48,901 nt of DNA from a virus. Within the stretch, counting starts at the first letter, position 1; each line of letters starts with the position of its first letter. A program made the position numbers and the translations under genes. Positions 39,101-47,281 of the stretch are shown one piece after another. Below the pieces are notes generated by a model. That model ran no database searches and was not told the DNA's origin. It saw nothing but the letters and a program-made list of their open reading frames with translations. The stretch covers positions 1-48,901 of the IMG/VR virus record IMGVR_UViG_3300027123_000125, one strand, 5' to 3'.

Positions 39101-42100
39101 ATTGGCGGTAATGGAGCAATAGGGACAGTTCCAACTAAAGCAATAATGAGTTGGAGATTGTCAACTGAAAATGTTGGTATTGGATTAACAAATCCAGAAG
39201 CTACTTCAGCATTGCACATTAAAAATGTAGACGCTTCTGCAAAAGTGACAATTGAAAGCGCAGATGCTTCTGAATCTTTAATTAATTTTTCTGCTCAAAG
39301 TTCGGAATATTCTGTTGGTTTTGTGCGCGATGGCAGCAACGTAAACAGTTTAAGATTTTGTGCGGCTGACAATTTAAGCACTAATGAAGTTGTGAGACTT
39401 CAAGATACTAATGTTGGCATAGGTACAAACAATCCAGTTTTTGGATTAGATGTTTATAAAGATTCATTCCGTTCTCTATCAAGGGTAGCAGAAAAAGCTA
39501 TAGTAGTGACATTCCCGAATGGTGTAGCTAATCAAAAGGTTGACATTGTTTTTGATGTTACTCCCGGTACAAATGTATTTTGGGGCAACTTAGAAGTAGA
39601 AATAACAGATGGATATAACAATCAATTAGCGACAGGAAAATTAATTAAAGTTTTTTCTTTAGGTTTAAATCCAGCAACAGGCTCTGGTCCTTATGGTGCT
39701 GCTCTTTATGATAATGCAAGTTATTATACAGCAGCATATGGAGCGGTTGCAGATAATTATGCGATTGATGGTATTTTCTTTAATACTACAACAGGAAAAT
39801 ATTATTTTACAATTATACATAGAACCTCTACAGGTAATGCTCCTGTTATCAAAATTAAAGGTTTTACGGTTGATGCTGCTCGTTCAGGAAGTATTGCTAC
39901 TTTAACAGCAGGTTCTGTATATACTACAAATACTACAGTTTACTATAAACCAGTTGTAGAAACTTTACAAAGCAGAATTGGTTATAATGGTAACATTAAT
40001 CAAACCGCAGATTTAATAGTTCAAGGATCTGTTGGAGTAGGAATTACAAATCCTATTGAAAAATTAACAGTTATTGGGAATGTGCAGTTAAGTGGTTCAA
40101 ACACAAATCTAAACTTTAATACTAATAACGCAGGAAATGGAAATATTTCTTTTGACGGAAGTACGTTTACTTTTGTTTCTAACAGTAATTCTGCCCCCAT
40201 TATTCTTTCAACTTCTTCTTTTGAGAGAGTGCGTATTACAAACATTGGTAGGGTTGGCATAGGCACTAACTCTCCAACTACTCTCTTGTCAGTTGGGGGT
40301 CTCGGCTCTACAACGGCAGCTAGTGGTATAACATTTGGTGGAGACGCTGAAGTGAATCTTTACCGTATTGGTGAAAATATTTTAAAAACAGATGGCAATT
40401 TCCAAATAGTTGGATCTCTAGAATTACGCGATATTCTTTATCACTATAGTAATATTAGATTCTTAAATAAAGCAGGGAGCAATTGGCTAACTTGGTTTAC
40501 AAGAGATACTTCTGAGTCTGAAGCGGTAGCAAGATTAGATTATATTAGATCTATTAATACTACTACCGCAGGAAATCTTGGAATAGGAACGACATTACCT
40601 AGTGGTAAATTACATGTTGTTTCTTCAGTTTCAAATGATACTTTGCTTAGAGCAGACGGAACAAATGGTACGTTGTTTAGTGTTGTAGATGATTTGAGCG
40701 ACTCTTTGATGTCCGTTAATAACTCTGCTGGTTTGCCAGTTCTTGAGGTATTCGCAGACGATAGAATCGTAATGGGTCAGTATGGTGCGAATGATTTTGT
40801 TTTAACTAACAACAAGATAGGATTAGGAACAAATAATCCTCAATATGAATTAGATATTGTTGGGGCTGGAACAAATGCCGCAGTTAACGTAATTACAAGA
40901 ATGCGTAGCACTGCTGGGTCTGATGTTTTTAATACCGCTTCTGTACTCGCATTTACTAACACAACAACTAATTCAAATGCTTATTCTTATATTGGAGGAA
41001 GAATAGATGCAGCAAGTGCAGGTGATAATGCTCAATCTTTAGTATTTGCAACTAATACTACAAACACTTTGCCAACAGAGAAAATGCGCATAACTAGTGC
41101 TGGCAATGTTGGTATAGGGACAACATCTTCTTCTTATAAGTTAAGAGTTTATGATGCTAATAATACCACTCCTCTAAGCATTGAACCCGGAGCTAATGCT
41201 GCTTTTAGATTTGCAGGTAATTCTACAAGCGTATACACTACAACTTTTAATATTAATGATACTGCATTATATATTGGACATGATAGCAGCGTTAGATCTT
41301 TCAATTTACAAACTAATAGTACCGATAGATTAACAATCAAAGGAGATGGTAATGTTGGTATTGGAACAACAAATCCCTCACAAAAATTAGATGTTCGTGG
41401 AAATATAAAGTTAGGCGCAGACAATGCAGGTAACTATATTTATTATGTAAAAGATACAGAAGGAACGATAATTAACACTTCAAGATCAGATGCAAGTCAG
41501 CAAGGTTTGCTTAGATCAGATGGTTGGGGTAATTTTACAGTAGATAAAAGTATTGGTGTTGGATATAGTTTAGGAAGCTCGTTTGCTTCTTCTACTATTG
41601 GAAATGGTAATTTATATGTTGCTAATACTATAGGAATAAATACGACAAGTCCAGCCGCAGCACTAGACGTTAGAGGTGGAATCCTAAGAACTAATAATTC
41701 TGAAGGTTATCCGCTTGGTCACTATTCTCCCGGAGAAACGGTATTTGAAATAGACCCCACATGGAGCCAAGCTGAACTTCAAAAATATTTTAATAGTAGT
41801 AGTGTCACTTGGGCAGCAGTAGCTGATGCTCCCGGTGGATATTGTATTTATATTGATGGAGGAGTTAATGTTGGTGGATTTGCTGATTCTGGCTTCCCTT
41901 ACATTCCTGTAGATACTAATGATATTTTCTACATGGAATGTTGGATTCAAAATGTAGGAACAAATCAAGGTCACTACATGGGAAGCCAAGATTTCGATCA
42001 CAATTTTGGCGATTTAGGAGGCAACCCCGGTAGTTATGGTTATTGGGTAATGAGTAATTATAATCCCGGTACTAGCTGGACTAAAGTAAGTGGTTATATT

Positions 42101-43096
42101 ACTGGATTTGGAAGCTCAGTTGGTCAATTTGTATCTGGTACAAAATACTGGACTCCTCAAGCTTTATTCAATTATACAGCAGGAACCGGAACAAGAGCCT
42201 GTCGTATTTCTGGATGGAAAATTATAAAAGTTTATCACCCCGGCAATAGAACTTTTACAGGAAGTATAAGCGCAGGTACAAGTATTAGTGCTGGGACTAA
42301 TCTTACTGTTGGTACTAATCTTTATGTCGCAGGAAATGTAGGCATTGGAATCACAAATCCTGCTTATAAATTGGTTGTTTCTGGCGAATCGAGTTTTAAT
42401 GGTATAATAAGAGTTGGTACAGTACCAGTTCTGAACGAGGTAAACAATGCAAATGATATATATGCTAACATACGAGTTATAAGAAATAGATCGTCTATTT
42501 CATCTGACGGCATGTATATCAATTATGATAGTTTGGGTACAACTGCCGCTCACTTAAGATTCTATGCTAATGCCGGAAATGAAAGAATGCGTATACAGGC
42601 TAATGATGGTCATGTTGGAATAGGAACTGCAACTGCTGTTGGAAGGCTTGACGTTTATGACGATACAAATGCAGGACATATTTCTTTTGTAAGAAATGCA
42701 AATACTGGATCATCAGCTTATACGGCAATAGTTTTACGCAGAAATGGTGGCAATAACGGATTAGTAATGTTTACTAATTCTTCAAATAGATCAACAGATG
42801 GAGGATTAGGAAACTCTACAATTAGGACAGACAACGGAAAACTCCTTTTAGGAGCAGCAGGAACAACTTACCATGCGTTAGAAACTGATGGTAATGTTGG
42901 AATTGGTTTAACTAATCCAGTAGCAGCAAGAGTTCATATTAAAGGTGATGGAAGTAATCCTGTTTTAAGAGTAGAAACTGCTGATTTACAAAGCGCAGCA
43001 GGAGGCACTGCTGGTAAAACGTTCGTTGGTTGGTTGCCTATTATGACTGGTGCATTAAGCCCAGCAGACAAAGTTTTTATACCACTATACAAATAA
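36101..43096 (+). CDS. Giant tail fibre 2 (2331 residues)
   Basis: A second long fibre, starting 4 nt after fibre 1 ends. It shares the VGIGTTNP-type repeats and the SIGGAGSTLAASGITFGADP module, and has extra beta-sandwich inserts (around WTSVSVPTGIFAGDTTISGG and FEIDPTWSQAELQKYFNSSS), the latter resembling a carbohydrate-binding domain. The C-terminus (GKTFVGWLPIMTGALSPADK, then VFIPLYK) is short and unlike fibre 1. The two are probably serial parts of one fibre or two receptor-binding proteins. Confidence 0.9.
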   Translation: MGDIVITPASNDVNSTAGTLIVRTSDLRPISLRTNDANRLYIDPTGKIAVGHTDANAYASQFAIETSLTRGLTVFNPNLTNGNIIYGLGFGSNNTNYDSAYIGFNRVGASSTSNYLSISLFNQNNILNVNGLGNVGIGLTNPAYKLQVNGEIYSNSLVYGYHFYALSGGTYNDLNAPDIALNSMHKGESHNYDLFQFRAADTYETQAISGGAWTSVSVPTGIFAGDTTISGGALTIANGLYAVRFTWNNIGYRFFNLLYFMQSTAGNSFVATIEHSANGSTWTSVATTASIGGWPAHSRYINYWNNNTTQSYLRITLTLSWSTANSIVIYNMRYFCSYYLDGAIRLFAWDYNRNVSFPSKLYTVGNVGIGTDNPSAKLHINDSTTPYIRITRAGVPTWELRNNFAGTEYGFSFNNVTDSLTPLFIGYSGNIGINTTNPDSTTLRIVPTRTDAVQRVLHIGYNGSMTSAINGSYISFGNDLPSSNQLARIAAYYEGGTYQGSLRFHTNSNNEGSSPSERMRIDYLGNVGIGTSVITGRLNVTRNSNTSQPIGYFSELFTNPAATNIVLLERGNNLSAANQLSSNAGLRIRDHLANYSLSVEDHLSNLNFAISGTRVLIGTRSTNSLLNIGGAGSTLAASGITFGADPQANLYRVGEDSIKTDGNLYVAGDTVLLGNKYFNGSKSAYILARGTGANNSVTNYLAINGTVIIGTSTGRGLTLTIINGLTFAEISTTRYDTYGSDASCDSLATAINAMTSTQIGVITSFDAWERDRQSLRTAALNVGLTKLGTYTTGGDIRKPYVAIFNGTSDTANATSKHVIERMESSDADASRAVISTYLTTDGSYVSIDGALHMPNALYASDADIEYPILTVNSVGNVGIGTTNGGTKLEVYGVLRVTESSSGGILQLSAGTSAIDIASTFYGGSRRPITFTLDNEKMRIEPNGRVGIGTNSALAHLHVTGQTYLTNVVASVARNQLTINTNGANYAHFYDVGVSANNALAIGGNGAIGTVPTKAIMSWRLSTENVGIGLTNPEATSALHIKNVDASAKVTIESADASESLINFSAQSSEYSVGFVRDGSNVNSLRFCAADNLSTNEVVRLQDTNVGIGTNNPVFGLDVYKDSFRSLSRVAEKAIVVTFPNGVANQKVDIVFDVTPGTNVFWGNLEVEITDGYNNQLATGKLIKVFSLGLNPATGSGPYGAALYDNASYYTAAYGAVADNYAIDGIFFNTTTGKYYFTIIHRTSTGNAPVIKIKGFTVDAARSGSIATLTAGSVYTTNTTVYYKPVVETLQSRIGYNGNINQTADLIVQGSVGVGITNPIEKLTVIGNVQLSGSNTNLNFNTNNAGNGNISFDGSTFTFVSNSNSAPIILSTSSFERVRITNIGRVGIGTNSPTTLLSVGGLGSTTAASGITFGGDAEVNLYRIGENILKTDGNFQIVGSLELRDILYHYSNIRFLNKAGSNWLTWFTRDTSESEAVARLDYIRSINTTTAGNLGIGTTLPSGKLHVVSSVSNDTLLRADGTNGTLFSVVDDLSDSLMSVNNSAGLPVLEVFADDRIVMGQYGANDFVLTNNKIGLGTNNPQYELDIVGAGTNAAVNVITRMRSTAGSDVFNTASVLAFTNTTTNSNAYSYIGGRIDAASAGDNAQSLVFATNTTNTLPTEKMRITSAGNVGIGTTSSSYKLRVYDANNTTPLSIEPGANAAFRFAGNSTSVYTTTFNINDTALYIGHDSSVRSFNLQTNSTDRLTIKGDGNVGIGTTNPSQKLDVRGNIKLGADNAGNYIYYVKDTEGTIINTSRSDASQQGLLRSDGWGNFTVDKSIGVGYSLGSSFASSTIGNGNLYVANTIGINTTSPAAALDVRGGILRTNNSEGYPLGHYSPGETVFEIDPTWSQAELQKYFNSSSVTWAAVADAPGGYCIYIDGGVNVGGFADSGFPYIPVDTNDIFYMECWIQNVGTNQGHYMGSQDFDHNFGDLGGNPGSYGYWVMSNYNPGTSWTKVSGYITGFGSSVGQFVSGTKYWTPQALFNYTAGTGTRACRISGWKIIKVYHPGNRTFTGSISAGTSISAGTNLTVGTNLYVAGNVGIGITNPAYKLVVSGESSFNGIIRVGTVPVLNEVNNANDIYANIRVIRNRSSISSDGMYINYDSLGTTAAHLRFYANAGNERMRIQANDGHVGIGTATAVGRLDVYDDTNAGHISFVRNANTGSSAYTAIVLRRNGGNNGLVMFTNSSNRSTDGGLGNSTIRTDNGKLLLGAAGTTYHALETDGNVGIGLTNPVAARVHIKGDGSNPVLRVETADLQSAAGGTAGKTFVGWLPIMTGALSPADKVFIPLYK
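40612..40860 (+). repeat. Module shared with tail fibre 1
   Basis: Partner of 33469-33715; encodes LRADGTNGTLFSVVDDLSDS and FADDRIVMGQYGANDFVL. Confidence 0.75.
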
Positions 43097-43102
43097 AATT
43101 TT

Positions 43103-43378
43103 ATGGAAGAAATTGAATATAAAATATACAAATACGAGTTATGTCCAGTTGATAGTCCTGACAGAATTATTGTTGGGTTTTTATTAACTGACACAACTAA
43201 TAATAAGTCTTTAAACATAGAAGAGGTGGCTACTTTATTGGAATGCACAGGAAAAGACCAAGAAGAGGTGTGCCAATTAGTTTATGAAAAAGTTAAAGAC
43301 CGAATTGAAGTCCTAAAACAAAAACTATTGAGTAAAAGAGACTCAGTAGTAGGTAAAGTATTCTTACCCTCAAATTAA
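43103..43378 (+). CDS. Small protein between fibre genes, possible fibre chaperone
   Basis: A 91-residue protein starting MEEIEYKIYKYELCPVDSPD; a beta-rich first half (RIIVGFLLTDTTNNK) and a helical second half (EEVCQLVYEKVKDRIEVLKQ). Small proteins after fibre genes often assist fibre folding or attach fibres; that is inference from position only. No family recognised. Confidence 0.75.
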   Translation: MEEIEYKIYKYELCPVDSPDRIIVGFLLTDTTNNKSLNIEEVATLLECTGKDQEEVCQLVYEKVKDRIEVLKQKLLSKRDSVVGKVFLPSN

Positions 43379-43405
43379 CAATATAATAATAGTGTAAAAC
43401 TTATT

Positions 43406-45145
43406 ATGTCTGTTCAACACGCCAACAGAGGAGTAGTTAAAAAAAATTTGCAGTTATATTATAACCGCGAATATATTAAAAGCTTTAGAGGAGAAGCTAC
43501 TACAAACTATGCTGGAACGGTAACTGCTAATCATGAAAGTGCTGCTGCTTATTGGGTATCAACGGTAACAAAAGATACAAGCACTGGCTATACTGCGTTT
43601 AAAGTAGTTCCATTCGCGGGAGGATATCAAGTTTCAACGGGAGTTTGGGTTTCTTGTGGAATTATAGCTGGAAATGGAGGGTTTCAACCTCCGGGGACTT
43701 ATAGTTTATCTGCAAAAGTTTTATTACCGAAAGGCTCTGTTTTTACTTTTGGGTTTAGAGCTTATCCTTTTGCAGAAGAATTTGCCGTAGATGTCACTGG
43801 AACAGGTACTTGGCAAACAATAAAAAGAGAAAACTTTACTTCTACTGGATATAACTATTTACAACTTCAAATGATTAGAAGAGTGAATGGTGGTACTGGA
43901 GGATCTTCTCCTATATATCCCGGTGATCCATTTTGGGTAAGAGATGTTATGATTAATTCTGGTTCTTATGCAAAACCATTTGCTTCAATGGTAAACGAAT
44001 TAAGCGCAAGACCAGAAAACACTACAAATATAACAAACAATGCAAACTTTGCTTCTGCTATATCTGGAACAGATTCTGGAGGAACGCAGAATGGATGGAC
44101 TTTTTCATCTTGGAGTGGAACAGGAAATTCTTATATAACTCAAGGTTCAACTGTTATATATTCTTCTGGAAACACTACTTATAGTGCGATACCTTTAAGA
44201 GTGACAAGAGCGGCGGCTGGTTCTATGGATTTTTTTAGCTCAAATTGGAATACTCTTACTAATGGAGTAGTTTATACAATTTCTTTTTGGGCAAGATCTA
44301 ATATAACTACAACATTAAATATTAATCATCAAAATTTAGGTACTATAAAATCTTATAGTATTGATGCTGCTGCTGGATGGTATAAATATACTGGAACATT
44401 TACTCATGCAGGTGGAACTCAATATCCATATTTAACCCATGCAGGTTCAAATGGTACTTGGATTGAAATCGCAAATGTGCAATTGGAAGCAAAGTCCTAT
44501 CCTACAGATTTCACGACAACAAATAGAACAAGCATAGCAAACACTGCTGCAAGCGGTGGTGGTTTATTGGATATAAGTGGGAATCGCGTTAATGCTGATT
44601 TAACAAATGTTCTATTTAATAGTAGTGGATATTATTTTAATGGTTCAAGTAATTCTATATATTTAGGCACAGAATTAAATTTACAAAATGGAACCATATC
44701 TGCTTGGGTTAATCCAGCCATATCTTCTGCTACTACCTATCATGGAATTATAGGGAAAACAAGCGGAGGAGGTGGAGGACAACAAACATGGTATATAGAT
44801 TGGATAAGTGGAAATGCTTTAAGAGGCGGAATAGGAAATAGCGTTGGCGCAGATACAGTGACTCAAACATGGAATCCAACGGCAGGGACTTGGTATTTTA
44901 TAACTTTTGTATTTGATAGTTCTTATTTATATTTATACATGAATGGTGTACAATTTGTAACTCCACTAGCCAGAACAAGAGAATGTCAAAATTCAGCACA
45001 TCCAGTGTATATAGGAAGAGTTTTTGAGCAAGCCGTGTACGCATGGAATGGACAAATTGGTCAAGTTATGATAAATAGAACTGCACTAAGTGCCGCAGAA
45101 GTATTACAAAATTTTAATGCAACTCGTAAGACTTATGGAATCTAA
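43406..45145 (+). CDS. Tail adhesin with C-terminal LamG-type domain
   Basis: A 579-residue protein. The N-terminal 200 residues form a beta-rich module; residues about 205-370 (NWNTLTNGVVYTISFWARSN, then VQLEAKSYPTDF) look like a CBM4/9-type jelly roll; the end (about 390-579) is a LamG/concanavalin-like domain (LDISGNRVNADL, GTISAWVNPAI, YLYMNGVQF, YIGRVFEQAVYAWNGQIGQV). It closes with ALSAAEVLQNFNATRKTYGI, a signature repeated in the next two proteins. Likely a glycan-binding receptor-recognition protein. Confidence 0.85.
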   Translation: MSVQHANRGVVKKNLQLYYNREYIKSFRGEATTNYAGTVTANHESAAAYWVSTVTKDTSTGYTAFKVVPFAGGYQVSTGVWVSCGIIAGNGGFQPPGTYSLSAKVLLPKGSVFTFGFRAYPFAEEFAVDVTGTGTWQTIKRENFTSTGYNYLQLQMIRRVNGGTGGSSPIYPGDPFWVRDVMINSGSYAKPFASMVNELSARPENTTNITNNANFASAISGTDSGGTQNGWTFSSWSGTGNSYITQGSTVIYSSGNTTYSAIPLRVTRAAAGSMDFFSSNWNTLTNGVVYTISFWARSNITTTLNINHQNLGTIKSYSIDAAAGWYKYTGTFTHAGGTQYPYLTHAGSNGTWIEIANVQLEAKSYPTDFTTTNRTSIANTAASGGGLLDISGNRVNADLTNVLFNSSGYYFNGSSNSIYLGTELNLQNGTISAWVNPAISSATTYHGIIGKTSGGGGGQQTWYIDWISGNALRGGIGNSVGADTVTQTWNPTAGTWYFITFVFDSSYLYLYMNGVQFVTPLARTRECQNSAHPVYIGRVFEQAVYAWNGQIGQVMINRTALSAAEVLQNFNATRKTYGI

Positions 45146-45148
45146 AAT

Positions 45149-47278
45149 ATGAGTACAGTAAATTTAGGACAAAATTCAATATCATTAGGGCAAGTTTTTA
45201 ATTTAGATCCTTCTGTAAGTGCTGGAGTAATCAAGACTCCAAGGCAATTAAGTAATTGTTTATTGTGGTTAGATGCAAGTGATACTTCAACTTTAACTTT
45301 ATCTTCTAATATAGTCAGCGTTTGGTCGAGCAAAGGAACATCGGCTCTTTATGCTGTTCCTGTACAACTATCAAATTTACCAGCTAGTAATTTTTCTCCG
45401 CTTTATGTAGCAGGAGCAGTAAATGGATTGGGTGCTATTTATTTCGATGGTTCAAATGATTATATGCACGTTACTTCTTTAACTGCATTAGCAAATATAC
45501 CCGGTTATACTGCTTTTATAGTTCTTTCGCCTGTTTATTTAAATGCTACTCAAGTATATGCTGGTTTACAATCAACTGGTACTAATGGTACTTATGATTT
45601 TTTTGCATATTATTTGTCTTTAGATACTTTAAGAACTGGTTTTGATGGTGGCGGCAATGGAGCAGCAAGTTATACCTCCAGAAATGATGGACAAAAAATA
45701 GTAATATCAACAGTAAGAAATGCAGGAACTGCAAATACATTTGTAAATGGATACCAAATGCTAACAAATGGTTCTGTAACTGCGAATACTGATGCAGGAA
45801 TAAATAAATTAGGGATTGGAGCTAATACATACTTAGCAGGAAGTCAACCTTATAAAGGTTACGTTTGTGAAGTTATTATTTATAATAGAGCTTTAACAAC
45901 AAAAGAAAGAAGACAAATCGAATATTATTTATCGAACAAATGGAGGATTCCATTCTTGCAATCTTCATTATCGAATGTTGATTTAATATACGCAAATCCA
46001 ATAACCGCTCCAAATAGTAATGTCCCAATTATTGACAAGAGTTACAGATTAAATCCTGCGGACGCAAGTGGCTCTCCAAAAACAAGCAATTTTTATGCAA
46101 CAAACGCTATTTCTTATTTAAGCTCTTCTATTACGACATCCATAACAATGGAAGCTTGGGTTAAGCCACACAATTTTGTATTTACTGGTGCTAATACTGA
46201 TATTGGTGCAATAATGATTGCTGGTGGAAATTTTTATTTATCATTAGATAGTAATGGGAAATTCACTTCTTTTATGTATGGTTCTAGCGGAAGCACAGGA
46301 GGTCATTTGCCTAGCACAACTTCTGTTACTAGAAATGCATGGAATCATGTGGTATGGACTTATGATGGGGCTTATATTAGATGGTATTTAAATGGAGTGT
46401 TAGATAAAATTTCTTCTCAAGTTTATACTCTAGGCACGTTGACGGTGGGTAGTTATATTGGAATTGGCGCAGAATCTAATTCTAATTATGGTAGAATGTT
46501 AGATGGCTATGTTTCTAGTTGTAGAGTTTATAATAGAGCATTAAATGCATCAGAAGTAAGTCAAAATTATGAACAATCTAAAACAGAGTTTTCAAATTTA
46601 CCAAATATCGTTACTTCAGGATTAACTATTTATTTGGATACAGATGTTTATTCTAGTTACATTGGAAGCGGAACAACTTTTAATGATTTAACTGGTAACG
46701 GTAATTATTTTCAATTAACAAATAGCCCAACATACGTTTCAACAGAGCCTAAAAATTTTAGCTTATCTGCTGCAAGTAGTCAACATTTTCTATACTACGC
46801 TTCAATCGGAAATCCTACAGGAAATACCGGCCTTTCTTTGCCCAGTGCAAATTCTTGGACTTGTTCTTTTTGGTTTAGAACAACAACTAATACCACTTAT
46901 AATCCATTCCTATCTCACATGGGAAGTGGCCCTGTGTATTGCATAATGGGAACAACAGGTACGACTCTTACATATTATCATTATAATGGTGGATTTTACT
47001 TTAAAAATGGAACTACAAATATCTTAGATAATATTTGGCATCAAGCAGTCTTTGTTAATACCGCTAACACAATGATAATTTATTTAGATGGCGTAGTAGA
47101 AAAAGCTTCATTTGATTCTACTGTAAGCGGCCCTTCAAATTTAGTAAATGGTTTTGGAGGTAGTTGGATAGGAACCTTCACCGGCAATTTAGCAAATTTT
47201 ATGTATTACAATACTAATTTGTCTGCTGCTCAAGTTTTACAAAATTACAATGCACAAAAACATAAATTTGGAAAATAA
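45149..47278 (+). CDS. Tail adhesin with three LamG-type domains
   Basis: A 709-residue protein. Three concanavalin-like domains begin near LLWLDASDTSTLTLSSN, SYRLNPADASGSPKTSNFYA and GLTIYLDTDVYSSYIGSG. Each has the inner-strand pattern of a W followed by a hydrophobic YDG or VNT segment and a final G.I or G.V strand. It ends NLSAAQVLQNYNAQKHKFGK, matching its neighbours. It starts 3 nt after the previous gene. Presumably binds host surface glycans. Confidence 0.87.
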   Translation: MSTVNLGQNSISLGQVFNLDPSVSAGVIKTPRQLSNCLLWLDASDTSTLTLSSNIVSVWSSKGTSALYAVPVQLSNLPASNFSPLYVAGAVNGLGAIYFDGSNDYMHVTSLTALANIPGYTAFIVLSPVYLNATQVYAGLQSTGTNGTYDFFAYYLSLDTLRTGFDGGGNGAASYTSRNDGQKIVISTVRNAGTANTFVNGYQMLTNGSVTANTDAGINKLGIGANTYLAGSQPYKGYVCEVIIYNRALTTKERRQIEYYLSNKWRIPFLQSSLSNVDLIYANPITAPNSNVPIIDKSYRLNPADASGSPKTSNFYATNAISYLSSSITTSITMEAWVKPHNFVFTGANTDIGAIMIAGGNFYLSLDSNGKFTSFMYGSSGSTGGHLPSTTSVTRNAWNHVVWTYDGAYIRWYLNGVLDKISSQVYTLGTLTVGSYIGIGAESNSNYGRMLDGYVSSCRVYNRALNASEVSQNYEQSKTEFSNLPNIVTSGLTIYLDTDVYSSYIGSGTTFNDLTGNGNYFQLTNSPTYVSTEPKNFSLSAASSQHFLYYASIGNPTGNTGLSLPSANSWTCSFWFRTTTNTTYNPFLSHMGSGPVYCIMGTTGTTLTYYHYNGGFYFKNGTTNILDNIWHQAVFVNTANTMIIYLDGVVEKASFDSTVSGPSNLVNGFGGSWIGTFTGNLANFMYYNTNLSAAQVLQNYNAQKHKFGK

Positions 47279-47281
47279 TAT

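Noticed and set aside
41684-42001. Long antisense frames over the fibre genes, for example at 41684-42001 and 34107-34358
   Set aside because: They are mirror frames of repetitive coding sequence with no promoter, ribosome site or recognisable protein.
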